NCBI RefSeq assembly: GCF_947077775.1 | Contig: NZ_CAMTTE010000001.1 | Span: 1 to 64,000 of the forward strand | DNA length: 64,000 nucleotides | DNA from: Salinibacter pepae | GTDB taxonomy: Bacteria > Bacteroidota > Rhodothermia > Rhodothermales > Salinibacteraceae | Direction of reading: 5' to 3' | Part shown: one piece after another, positions 39,484 to 46,634 of the stretch | Layout: every line of letters begins with the position of its first letter | Position numbering within the stretch: position 1 is the first letter of the stretch | Position numbers and translations under genes: made by a program | Notes under the pieces: generated by a model | What the model was told of the DNA's origin: nothing | Database searches by the model: none | What the model saw: the letters and a program-made list of their open reading frames with translations, nothing else

Positions 39484-40659
39484 ATGAACATCTTCAAGGG
39501 GACTCTCAAGACGGCCCTTCTAGCTTGCTTTCTTTTCTCGTCCCCAGTTGCTGAGGCGCAAGTTGAACCGGGGCAAACCTTTAGCGGCCTCGTTGTGGAT
39601 GTCACAGACGGGGACACGTTCGATGTCCGGCGGTCGATCGGGGGTACGGTCACGATTCGATTACACGGGGTGGACGCCCCGGAGTCTGCTCAATCCTACG
39701 GCACGGCCGCCACCCGCGCCGCTCGGCAGTACGTGGGCGGGAAAAGCGTTCGGGTGTCCGTTGAGGAGATCGGCCGGTACGGGCGCGCTGTGGCCCGCCT
39801 AGAGGTGCAGGGTGGGGACCTTGGGGCCATGCTTATCCAGGACGGACTGGCGTGGCACTACGACCAGTATGCCCCGAACGAAACCGAGTATGCCCGTCTG
39901 GAGCGGCAGGCCCGGAATGCGAACCGTGGCCTCTGGTCACAGGCGAATCCAACGCCCCCGTGGGAGTGGAGAGATCGAAATTCGACATCGGAGACATCAG
40001 CGTCTGATCGGGATTGTTCGGACTTCGACACCCAACCAGAAGCGCAGCGCTTCTTCGAGCGTCATCAACCCGGAGACCCTCACGGATTGGATGGAGATGG
40101 TAATGGAGTGGCCTGCGAGAGTCTTCCTGGAGGCTCCTCGAATTCAAACGCCAGCGCCGCGGTGGCAAGTAGCTTGCTGAACGTCGCTGGCCGAGATGCT
40201 CGACAGGGTGGGGTTGGGGTGGATTGGCAGTTTGGACTCGGCATCGGCGGCTCGTCCCAGCTTTCAAGTTCTGCCGTATACGGGGTGGGCGGCGGGCCAG
40301 AAGTGCGGTGGGGGCGGTTCCGCTTTCCCGTCCACCTGAACCTCATGTTCGCATCCTACACGCCCAAAGGCTTCAGCTATGACGACGGCTCCGACCGGTG
40401 CCGCGGGCCGGGGGGACAGTTCGCCGAGGATAGTGAGTGTACCGCATTCAACACGTATGCCTGGGCGCGTGCCTCACTGATGTACGACGTTGCAGTGAAG
40501 CGCGGGGGGCGCACGAGGATCTATCTCGGAGCCGGTGGGGATGTAGGGTCGCTCGTGGGCGTCCACGGCACAGCAGGTCTCGTGCTGAATCGCACCTGGG
40601 GCGTTGAGCTACGGGCAGGACCAGATCAGGTGGTGGCCAGTGCCTCGGTCCTTTTCTGA
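39484..40659 (+). CDS. Secreted SNase-Excalibur fusion with a C-terminal barrel-like domain
   Basis: A 391-residue exported protein. A signal peptide ([19 protein letters not shown]) comes first. A staphylococcal-nuclease-like domain spans about residues 32-152, with [27 protein letters not shown] and [18 protein letters not shown]. An Excalibur calcium-binding motif lies at about 176-213 ([19 protein letters not shown], then [14 protein letters not shown]). The last ~160 residues are rich in Gly, Ser and alternating aromatic residues ([40 protein letters not shown], ending VVASASVLF), like a small outer-membrane beta-barrel. The protein may be a surface nuclease that degrades external DNA. 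The barrel part is inference. Confidence 0.75.
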   Translation: MNIFKGTLKTALLACFLFSSPVAEAQVEPGQTFSGLVVDVTDGDTFDVRRSIGGTVTIRLHGVDAPESAQSYGTAATRAARQYVGGKSVRVSVEEIGRYGRAVARLEVQGGDLGAMLIQDGLAWHYDQYAPNETEYARLERQARNANRGLWSQANPTPPWEWRDRNSTSETSASDRDCSDFDTQPEAQRFFERHQPGDPHGLDGDGNGVACESLPGGSSNSNASAAVASSLLNVAGRDARQGGVGVDWQFGLGIGGSSQLSSSAVYGVGGGPEVRWGRFRFPVHLNLMFASYTPKGFSYDDGSDRCRGPGGQFAEDSECTAFNTYAWARASLMYDVAVKRGGRTRIYLGAGGDVGSLVGVHGTAGLVLNRTWGVELRAGPDQVVASASVLF

Positions 40660-40724
40660 ACAGATTGGGTTTGAACAACCACGTCGGCCGTCTAACAGAA
40701 TCGCTCATAAGAGTTCAGTCAACC

Positions 40725-41018
40725 ATGTCCGTATCCGACGAACCAGCAGAGGGCGACGGAGCAGCTCGCGTGCCGCTCTCCGAAGCCATCACGGTTGTTC
40801 TCGATGTCTTGGACCAGTGTGCCGGTGACCTGTCGGCCGTCCGGCACCGGCTTCGCCAGAAAGAGATGCCAGACGAGTTGGATGTTGACGAATCTGATCT
40901 GCCGCGGCCTGCGGAGCAAGCCCGGCACATTGCTGCCCGCCTGGAGTCGTGCGCGGGGGCACTGCGGAACGCCAGCGGGGAGATCGGCGACCAGCCTGGA
41001 CTATCCATGGGGGAGTAG
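40725..41018 (+). CDS. Small acidic helical protein of unknown function
   Basis: About 97 residues (MSVSDEPAEGDGAARVPLSE onward), mostly helical with heptad-like segments (ITVVLDVLDQCAGDLSAVRH, ARHIAARLESCAGALRNASG). It is probably a cytoplasmic coiled-coil protein. It follows the nuclease gene by 65 bases in the same direction. Confidence 0.5.
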   Translation: MSVSDEPAEGDGAARVPLSEAITVVLDVLDQCAGDLSAVRHRLRQKEMPDELDVDESDLPRPAEQARHIAARLESCAGALRNASGEIGDQPGLSMGE

Positions 41019-41130
41019 TTCTTCGGGGGCGGCCAAGGAAACTGGAGACAAACATCGCTGTCCGAACATCGCAGTCCGACTATCCGAAGTCGCCTTAGAC
41101 AGACTTCTGATCGCAATCTGGTAGCGCTGG

Positions 41131-41349
41131 TTGCTTGGGATTTCCCTGGCATTCGTAATCGGAGGGTGTGACAGCTCCGGATCTGAAGCTCCCCCGAAAT
41201 CGCCGAACCCCACAAGCGGCGTACTCGGCCCTTTCTTCCGCCTCTACGCGATTGGATGTTCTTGGAAGCGGCTGGTGGTCATCCAGACCGGCGTCGTGAA
41301 AGGTGCTTGTTCAGCATCTCCAGAAGGTCGGTCGAATCTCCAGCCCTGA
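41131..41349 (+). pseudogene. Remnant of a lipoprotein gene
   Basis: The frame reads LLGISLAFVIGGCDSSGSEA, a lipobox-like start (VIGGC) with the CDSSGS form common in this lineage. After about 30 residues it loses character and runs into the end of the convergent thioredoxin gene. It is probably a truncated lipoprotein. Confidence 0.25.
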
Positions 41350-41836
41350 TGATGGCGGCGACCTCTCCCTCCGGTCCGACGAGGGTCAGGTTCGGGAGTC
41401 CGCGCACCTGCATTGAGGCAGACTCGCTGGGCATACGGGCAAACTTGCTCCCAAATTTGCTCTGGAGTCCTTCGCTTACGAATGCGTGGCTCCCCGGCAT
41501 CTCGCGTTTGTCCAGAAAGGTGGTTGCCTTCGACCGGGACCTATCGAACGAGACGTTTAAGATGGCGAGCCTCTCTTTAGAATAGCGTTGCCGCGCCTTC
41601 TGGAGATCGGGGATCTTCTCGATGCAAGGGGCGCACCACGTGGCCCAGAGGTTCAGCAGCACGTAGCGGCCTTCAAAATCCGAAGGGGTAACGGCTCGCC
41701 CCGAGTCCCGGAGCGCCTCAATCTCGAAGCCGGGGACCTCTTCTTCCACCTTCGCGGGCTCGGGTTGGGCTCTCGCTTCCAATGCCGTGAGACCGAGTAG
41801 CGGCATGGCCGATAGAGCAAGAATTAAAACCGACAT
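41279..41836 (-). CDS. TlpA-like thiol-disulfide oxidoreductase
   Basis: About 185 residues from MSVLILALSAMPLLGLTALE; two Met codons upstream give longer forms. A signal peptide ends near ARAQ. The thioredoxin fold shows RYVLLNLWATWCAPCIEKIP with the CAPC active site, then RLAILNVSFDRSRSKATTFL, and cis-Pro in VRGLPNLTLVGPEGEV. It is likely periplasmic and keeps cysteines reduced or delivers electrons for cofactor assembly. In this element it may help fold the secreted nuclease; that is conjecture. Confidence 0.85.
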   Translation of the reverse strand: MSVLILALSAMPLLGLTALEARAQPEPAKVEEEVPGFEIEALRDSGRAVTPSDFEGRYVLLNLWATWCAPCIEKIPDLQKARQRYSKERLAILNVSFDRSRSKATTFLDKREMPGSHAFVSEGLQSKFGSKFARMPSESASMQVRGLPNLTLVGPEGEVAAIIRAGDSTDLLEMLNKHLSRRRSG

Positions 41837-42213
41837 CTTCAAGTGGCAGAGCTGTCTTGAAAGCACGTACATGCCATCAAGAGATGCTTCTTGGGGATGG
41901 GCAGAAGTGAAGATGCCCGGCGCCAAAGAAAAAGCCCACCGTCAGCGCGGGGCGGGGAGGGTGGTTGCGCTGCGGCGGGCCAAAGTCTTTCAGCAAATCG
42001 GGCTTATCAATATACCAAATCCAATCCCCGGGTTGTCAACAGGAAATGCGACGCTGGTGTAAGCCCGAAGCAAAAAAACCGTGAAGGCGTTTGGGCTGTC
42101 GTTAGATTCGGGGGTCGGGCTGTGTCTACTGAGTGCATGTCGGTCTAATGGTGGGGGACCGGCACGCCTCACTTCTAAGCGATCACTTCTCCACGGTGCC
42201 AAGTGAGCACCGA
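41837..42213. other. Noncoding stretch upstream of the TlpA-like gene
   Basis: About 380 bases. It holds the TlpA upstream region and, on the plus strand, AGCCCGAAGC and GCGTTTGGGCT near 42062-42102, which can pair. No gene is supported. Confidence 0.4.
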
Positions 42214-42247
42214 CGCCCAGCTCCTGGTGGGGGCTGGGCGTTTTCTT
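42214..42247 (+). terminator. Orphan terminator
   Basis: CGCCCAGC (42214-42221) pairs with GCTGGGCG (42233-42240) and is followed by TTTTCTTT. No plus-strand gene ends upstream, so it may close a small RNA transcribed from near 42,050. Confidence 0.7.
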
Positions 42248-42272
42248 TGTAGCAGCAACCGTCCCGCTTTCA

Positions 42273-42425
42273 ATGACTGATCCGGAGCGAAAGCTTCTTC
42301 GCCGTTTTCTGCAGGCCGAGTGGGAAAAGACTAAGGCTGCCTACCGCGAGGCCGGGGCCCCGTTCGGGTGGGGACGCGGGCTGGACATCTGGGTCGAACA
42401 CGGGCAACTGACGACGATGAATTGA
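42273..42425 (+). CDS. Possible 50-residue protein
   Basis: The frame reads MTDPERKLLRRFLQAEWEKT, then KAAYREAGAPFGWGRGLDIW and VEHGQLTTMN. It has an amphipathic basic helix and normal codon usage. No homologue is recognised and no clear ribosome-binding site is seen. It lies just past the orphan terminator. Confidence 0.4.
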   Translation: MTDPERKLLRRFLQAEWEKTKAAYREAGAPFGWGRGLDIWVEHGQLTTMN

Positions 42426-42494
42426 GACCCCGTTCGAACCGTCTTTCGGTCAAGAGGGGTGTGTAGTGGATGCCCGTGAGTCTCAGGCGTATGA

Positions 42495-42953
42495 CTACTC
42501 GAACTCAACGTCCAAGTCCTCAAATGCGAGTTCAAGAATTTCCATCACGACCCCATCGGAATCACCCTTTAAGTCAGAAAACGTATACCGCACCGGACGA
42601 GCGTTCGTGAGCTGCCACGCCACGGCGACGTTTTCACCACTCTCGTCGCGCAGTTCGATGACTACATCTTTCAGCGACTCGGCCTGCTTCCCGTTTCGCA
42701 CCTCTTCAACCCATGCATAGAGATTATCTGCTTTGACCAGCCCTCGCTTGAGTACGGCATTGCTTACGTCGTAGTGGGCGTTGATCTTCCGGGGCCTGTT
42801 GCGTTTTTCGTTTCCATTTCGGTAGTCGAAGGTGTCCAATGTGAACTCCGGCATGATGATCTCTTGGAAACCGGAGGTGAAGTCTTCCCCCGAGTCCGCG
42901 TCGATTTTGACTCGGAAATTTCCGTTCGTGAACGGTCGAATGCGGTCTGGCAT
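42495..42953 (-). CDS. Phage tail-tube (T4 gp19-like) protein, stand-alone
   Basis: A 152-residue protein matching the tail-tube family of contractile phages and phage-like injection systems. NGNFRVKIDADSGEDFTSGF followed by QEIIMPEF corresponds to the first strands; FDYRNGNEKRNRPRKINAHY is the conserved YREGNE...RKLPG loop; LKRGLVKADNLYAWVEEVRN is the ITLKRGvt.s..lW.W motif. VVIELRDESGENVAVAWQLT and NARPVRYTFSDLK, then VMEILELAFEDLDVE, complete the fold. No sheath, baseplate or other tail gene is in the element. It is 11 bases downstream of the next gene and probably co-transcribed with it. Confidence 0.8.
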   Translation of the reverse strand: MPDRIRPFTNGNFRVKIDADSGEDFTSGFQEIIMPEFTLDTFDYRNGNEKRNRPRKINAHYDVSNAVLKRGLVKADNLYAWVEEVRNGKQAESLKDVVIELRDESGENVAVAWQLTNARPVRYTFSDLKGDSDGVVMEILELAFEDLDVEFE

Positions 42954-42964
42954 GACGATAGGGG

Positions 42965-43363
42965 TTATTGATAAGTTTGGGTCGTGCTGCCGTAGACTCT
43001 CAAGTCGTGCTCGATAGACCGCGAGAGGGTTGCGCCGGTGTCAGTCTCGAAGTGGATCACCGTCTCAATTTGAGTGGGGGCCTCTCGGTCGAAGTATTCC
43101 TGTACCGGGTCAAGAGGCGTACGAATCTCTTTTCCAGGGGGCAGGAACGACAGGCATCGGAAAAGTGAGAGGTCCGAAATGACTGTCTCTCCGTGAATAC
43201 CGGAAATCTCTGGTTCGAACGATACAGAGACGTGGTGGGCGGGTCCAGTCCCAATGTTCTTGACGGCAATAAAAAGAGTCCTGTCGTGGCAGAGAAAGTC
43301 TACGATCACGTCCGGTACACTGAGATGGCGTCGGACGGAATATGCAAACTGAGAGATACCCAC
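42965..43363 (-). CDS. Protein of unknown function upstream of the tail-tube gene
   Basis: A 132-residue protein (MGISQFAYSVRRHLSVPDVI onward). The middle is predicted mostly beta: VIVDFLCHDRTLFIAVKNIG, TGPAHHVSVSFEPEI, and later IETVIHFETDTGATLSRSI. The N-I-G-T-G-P-A-H-x-V segment resembles immunoglobulin-like or CARDB-type strands found in several bacterial proteins. No enzymatic motif is seen. It forms a two-gene unit with the tail-tube homologue, so it could be its partner. Confidence 0.5.
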   Translation of the reverse strand: MGISQFAYSVRRHLSVPDVIVDFLCHDRTLFIAVKNIGTGPAHHVSVSFEPEISGIHGETVISDLSLFRCLSFLPPGKEIRTPLDPVQEYFDREAPTQIETVIHFETDTGATLSRSIEHDLRVYGSTTQTYQ

Positions 43364-43642
43364 GACCCGCTTCTATCGAGCTGAGAAAGTAATTTTGCAA
43401 ACTGAGTTTGAATAAAGTACTACCAGTCATGGCTAAATCCAAGCGTGGTGGGCGCGGGAGGGATTCAAATCTTCTGAGCAGCCCGCGTTCGAGGAAGCTG
43501 CGGTTGTCTTTAGCGAGCCCAATGCCTTCCTTCTTCATGGGGCGCAAACGCGATTTCCCACGTCAGCCCCTTCGAACAGGTGGACGCCACCGCCCCCTGA
43601 GCGCCCCTCACGAGCCCGCTACGGGACTTTCGCCCGCACCCT

Positions 43643-45166
43643 ATGGACGACACTCAGCAGAACCTACCCTTCGAACGCGACCCGATGAGCCTGACCCTCG
43701 ACGAGCTGGACAGTCACCTCTTCAAGTGCGCGGACATCATCCGAAATGCTGTCGACAAGACGGACTACAAGGACTTTATCCTGCCGCTGGTCTTCTACAA
43801 GACGATCAGCGACACCTACCAGGACCGCTTCGAGGAGGTGATGGACGAGGTGGGGGACGAGGAGATCGCCCGCGAGGAGGCCTGGTATGATTTCGTGGTG
43901 CCCGAAGAGCACAGCTGGGAGTCCCTGCGCCAGACCGGCACGAACGTGGACCAGGCGCTCAACGAGGCCTTCGACGCGATCGTGAAGGCGAACCCAAGCA
44001 AGCTAGAAGGTGTCTTTCGGGCCGACTTCGTGGACGCCGATGCCCTTGATGACGGCCGCTTGAGCAAGCTCGTAGAGCACCTTTCGACCTACAACCTGTC
44101 GGCGAAGCGGGTGCCCCCGGACATGCTCGGGGAGGCCTACATGGACCTCGTGCGCCACTTCGCTAACGAGGAAGGGCGCGACGGTGGGGAGTTCTTCACG
44201 CCGCCGAAGATCGTCCAATTGATGGTGCGGCTGGTGGCCCCCTTTGAGGACGGGGATCGCTTCCACGACCCCACATGTGGCTCTGGGGGCCTACTGGTCG
44301 AGGCAGCCCACTACTTCCGCGACGAGCAAGGTGGGGACCCGTCCCGCCTGGAACTGACGGGGCAGGAATTGAACCCCGACATCGCGGCCATAGCGAAGAT
44401 GAACCTGTTCATCCACGGCTATAACGGCGCCATCGAGCGAGAGGACTCCCTCGGCGCCCCGGCCTTTACGGAGAACGGGCACCTGGAGCAGTTTGACCAC
44501 GTGCTGGCCAACTTTCCTTTCTCTGCAGACTGGCCCAAAAGCGACCTGCAAGACGATGCCTACGGCCGCTTCGACTGGCACGAGAAGCTCCCACGGGCCG
44601 ACCGTGGGGACTACGCCTTCATCATGCACATGGCGAACCAGCTGAATAGCAGCGGCAAGGCGGCCATCGTCATTCCCCACGGCGTGCTCTTCCGCAAGTA
44701 CGAGGGCCGCTACCGGGAGCCGATGCTGCAAGACGATCTCGTGGAAGCGGTAATCGGCCTGCCGGAGAATCTCTTCCAGAATAACTCGATTCCGAGCGCC
44801 ATCCTGCTCTTAAACCGTGACAAGTCGCCTGAGCGGGAGGGTGAGGTGCTCTTCGTCCACGCCGCTGACGAGGCGTTCTACAAGGAACTCTCCAACCAGA
44901 ACGAGCTCACGGAAAAGGGCATCGACCACATTGTCCAGAAATTCAACGAGTGGACCACGGAGGAGCGGGTGAGCCGCGCGGTGCCGATCGGGGAAATCCG
45001 GGAGAACGACTATAACTTGAACATCGCCCTCTACGTGGACACTACGGAGCCGGAGGAGCCGATTGACGTGGCGGAGGAGCTGACAAAGCTTAGAGAATTA
45101 CAGGCGGAGCGCAACGAGATCGAGTCTCAGTTGACCGACTACATGGAGGCCCTTGGCTATGAGTGA
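43643..45166 (+). CDS. hsdM: Type I restriction-modification methyltransferase subunit HsdM
   Basis: N6-adenine methyltransferase subunit of a type I system. The 507-residue product has an N-terminal HsdM domain (LDSHLFKCADIIRNAVDKTD, with YKDFILPLVFYKTISD), then the SAM-binding motif FHDPTCGSGGLLVEAAHYF. Catalytic motif IV reads ANFPFSADWP, a variant of the usual NPPF/Y. GEFFTPPKIVQLMVRLV and IPHGVLFRKYEGRYREPML are also typical. A TAnnTTTG octamer (TAATTTTG) lies at 43390, about 250 bases upstream. The hsdS start overlaps its end by eight bases. Confidence 0.95.
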   Translation: MDDTQQNLPFERDPMSLTLDELDSHLFKCADIIRNAVDKTDYKDFILPLVFYKTISDTYQDRFEEVMDEVGDEEIAREEAWYDFVVPEEHSWESLRQTGTNVDQALNEAFDAIVKANPSKLEGVFRADFVDADALDDGRLSKLVEHLSTYNLSAKRVPPDMLGEAYMDLVRHFANEEGRDGGEFFTPPKIVQLMVRLVAPFEDGDRFHDPTCGSGGLLVEAAHYFRDEQGGDPSRLELTGQELNPDIAAIAKMNLFIHGYNGAIEREDSLGAPAFTENGHLEQFDHVLANFPFSADWPKSDLQDDAYGRFDWHEKLPRADRGDYAFIMHMANQLNSSGKAAIVIPHGVLFRKYEGRYREPMLQDDLVEAVIGLPENLFQNNSIPSAILLLNRDKSPEREGEVLFVHAADEAFYKELSNQNELTEKGIDHIVQKFNEWTTEERVSRAVPIGEIRENDYNLNIALYVDTTEPEEPIDVAEELTKLRELQAERNEIESQLTDYMEALGYE

Positions 45167-46634
45167 TGACTTGGATTTTGACATGGATGTTGTCGAGGAA
45201 GATGAGCTCGATGAGATGGGTGCCGATGGTGCGTTGAGCCCGAAAGAAGACTTTCGTTCCGAGGCAAGTAGGGAAGAATCGGACACAGGTACTAACGAAA
45301 CTGATGATGCTGAGTCTATTTCCTCCCGCATGGGTTCACTGGCAACCGACTCTGATCGAGAGGTTTTTGGATTGGGTTCGGTTCCAGAGGAATGGGATAT
45401 GAGCTCTTTGCCGAGTGTTGTCGAAATCGAGATGGGCAGTTCGCCCCCGTCCTCAACCTACAATGAGCAAGAAGAGGGCCTCCCGTTTTATCAGGGCAAC
45501 GCAGATTTCGGCCATATGAGGCCGAAGGTGTCGACGTGGTGCTCTGATCCTGTCAAGACCGCCGACAAAGACGATGTGCTGATCAGCATTCGAGCACCCG
45601 TCGGTGATCTCAACATTGCCGATGAGCACTGCTGCATAGGTCGAGGACTCGCCGCACTCCGTCCAAAAGAGGTGAATGGACTCTATCTCTTTTACGGACT
45701 TGCTCAGAGATCACGCTGGCTTTCTCGGCTTGCGTCTGGAAGCACATTTAAGTCTGTATCGAGCGCGGATTTGGAGAAAGTCGATCTACCGGTCCCCCCC
45801 CTCCCCGAGCAGCGCAAGATCGCCAGCGTCCTCTACGCGGTCGACCAGGCGATCCAGAAGACGGAGGCGATCATTGAGCAGGCCCAGCGAGTGAAGCGGG
45901 GGGTCGTGCAAAAGCTGCTGAATGGCGAAGCAGGAGAGGATCTTGAGGAAAAGAAAGAATTCAGGTTGGGGCCGAAATTGAAGAGCCTACCGTCGAATTG
46001 GGAAGTCACTCCACTTGAGCAGGTGGCTGAGGTGAGCGGGGGAAAGAGGCTTCCTAAAGGACATGATTACGCCGATAAAAAGACAGCGCATCCATACCTG
46101 CGAGTGACGGACATGAAGGGGGGGAGTATCGATCCTGAAGAGCTTGAGTATCTAAAGGAAGAGACATATCAAAAAATAAGCAGGTACACGATATCGACAA
46201 ATGATGTCTATATCTCAATTGCAGGGACTATTGGTGTCGCAGGAGTGATCCCAGAAGAGCTGGATGGAGCTAATCTCACGGAGAATGCCGCGAGAATACA
46301 CGGTCTAGACGGAGTGAAAAAAGATTATCTTTCCATCTATCTACAATCGAAATTTGGTCAAGATGAGGTGTATCGGATGACTGTGGGATCATCCCAACCA
46401 AAATTATCCCTTTTTCGGATCAAGCGTCTTGAGGTCGTCCTGCCTCCACTTGACTTGCAGAAACGAATAGCCTCTGTAGTAGAAAGATTTGATCAGCGAA
46501 TCTCTTCTGAGCAGAAGTTGGCCAATCACCTTCGTAGTCTGAAGAAAGGCCTCATGCAGGATCTCCTGACCGGTGAGGTGCGGACCGCCGACAAGGCCAT
46601 TGACGTGCTTGATGAGGTGGTCGAGCATGGCTGA
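45159..46634 (+). CDS. hsdS: Type I restriction-modification specificity subunit HsdS
   Basis: DNA-recognition subunit with two target-recognition domains, each followed by a conserved helix: PPLPEQRKIASVLYAVDQAI at about 217 and PPLDLQKRIASVVERFDQRI at about 440. Both helices end in a K-R-G-x-x-Q-x-L-L-x-G-E type sequence. The start (MSDDLDFDMDVVEEDELDEM) overlaps hsdM in the usual ATGA-like way. The first ~75 residues are a very acidic, low-complexity extension before the normal G-S-V-P-E-E-W-D start of HsdS. The second recognition domain (about 45,950-46,550) is much richer in AT than the rest of the operon. Confidence 0.93.
   Translation: MSDDLDFDMDVVEEDELDEMGADGALSPKEDFRSEASREESDTGTNETDDAESISSRMGSLATDSDREVFGLGSVPEEWDMSSLPSVVEIEMGSSPPSSTYNEQEEGLPFYQGNADFGHMRPKVSTWCSDPVKTADKDDVLISIRAPVGDLNIADEHCCIGRGLAALRPKEVNGLYLFYGLAQRSRWLSRLASGSTFKSVSSADLEKVDLPVPPLPEQRKIASVLYAVDQAIQKTEAIIEQAQRVKRGVVQKLLNGEAGEDLEEKKEFRLGPKLKSLPSNWEVTPLEQVAEVSGGKRLPKGHDYADKKTAHPYLRVTDMKGGSIDPEELEYLKEETYQKISRYTISTNDVYISIAGTIGVAGVIPEELDGANLTENAARIHGLDGVKKDYLSIYLQSKFGQDEVYRMTVGSSQPKLSLFRIKRLEVVLPPLDLQKRIASVVERFDQRISSEQKLANHLRSLKKGLMQDLLTGEVRTADKAIDVLDEVVEHG

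Noticed and set aside
43440-43475. A tRNA T-arm-like sequence (GGGATTCAAATC) upstream of hsdM
   Set aside because: No acceptor, D or anticodon arms can be formed around it.
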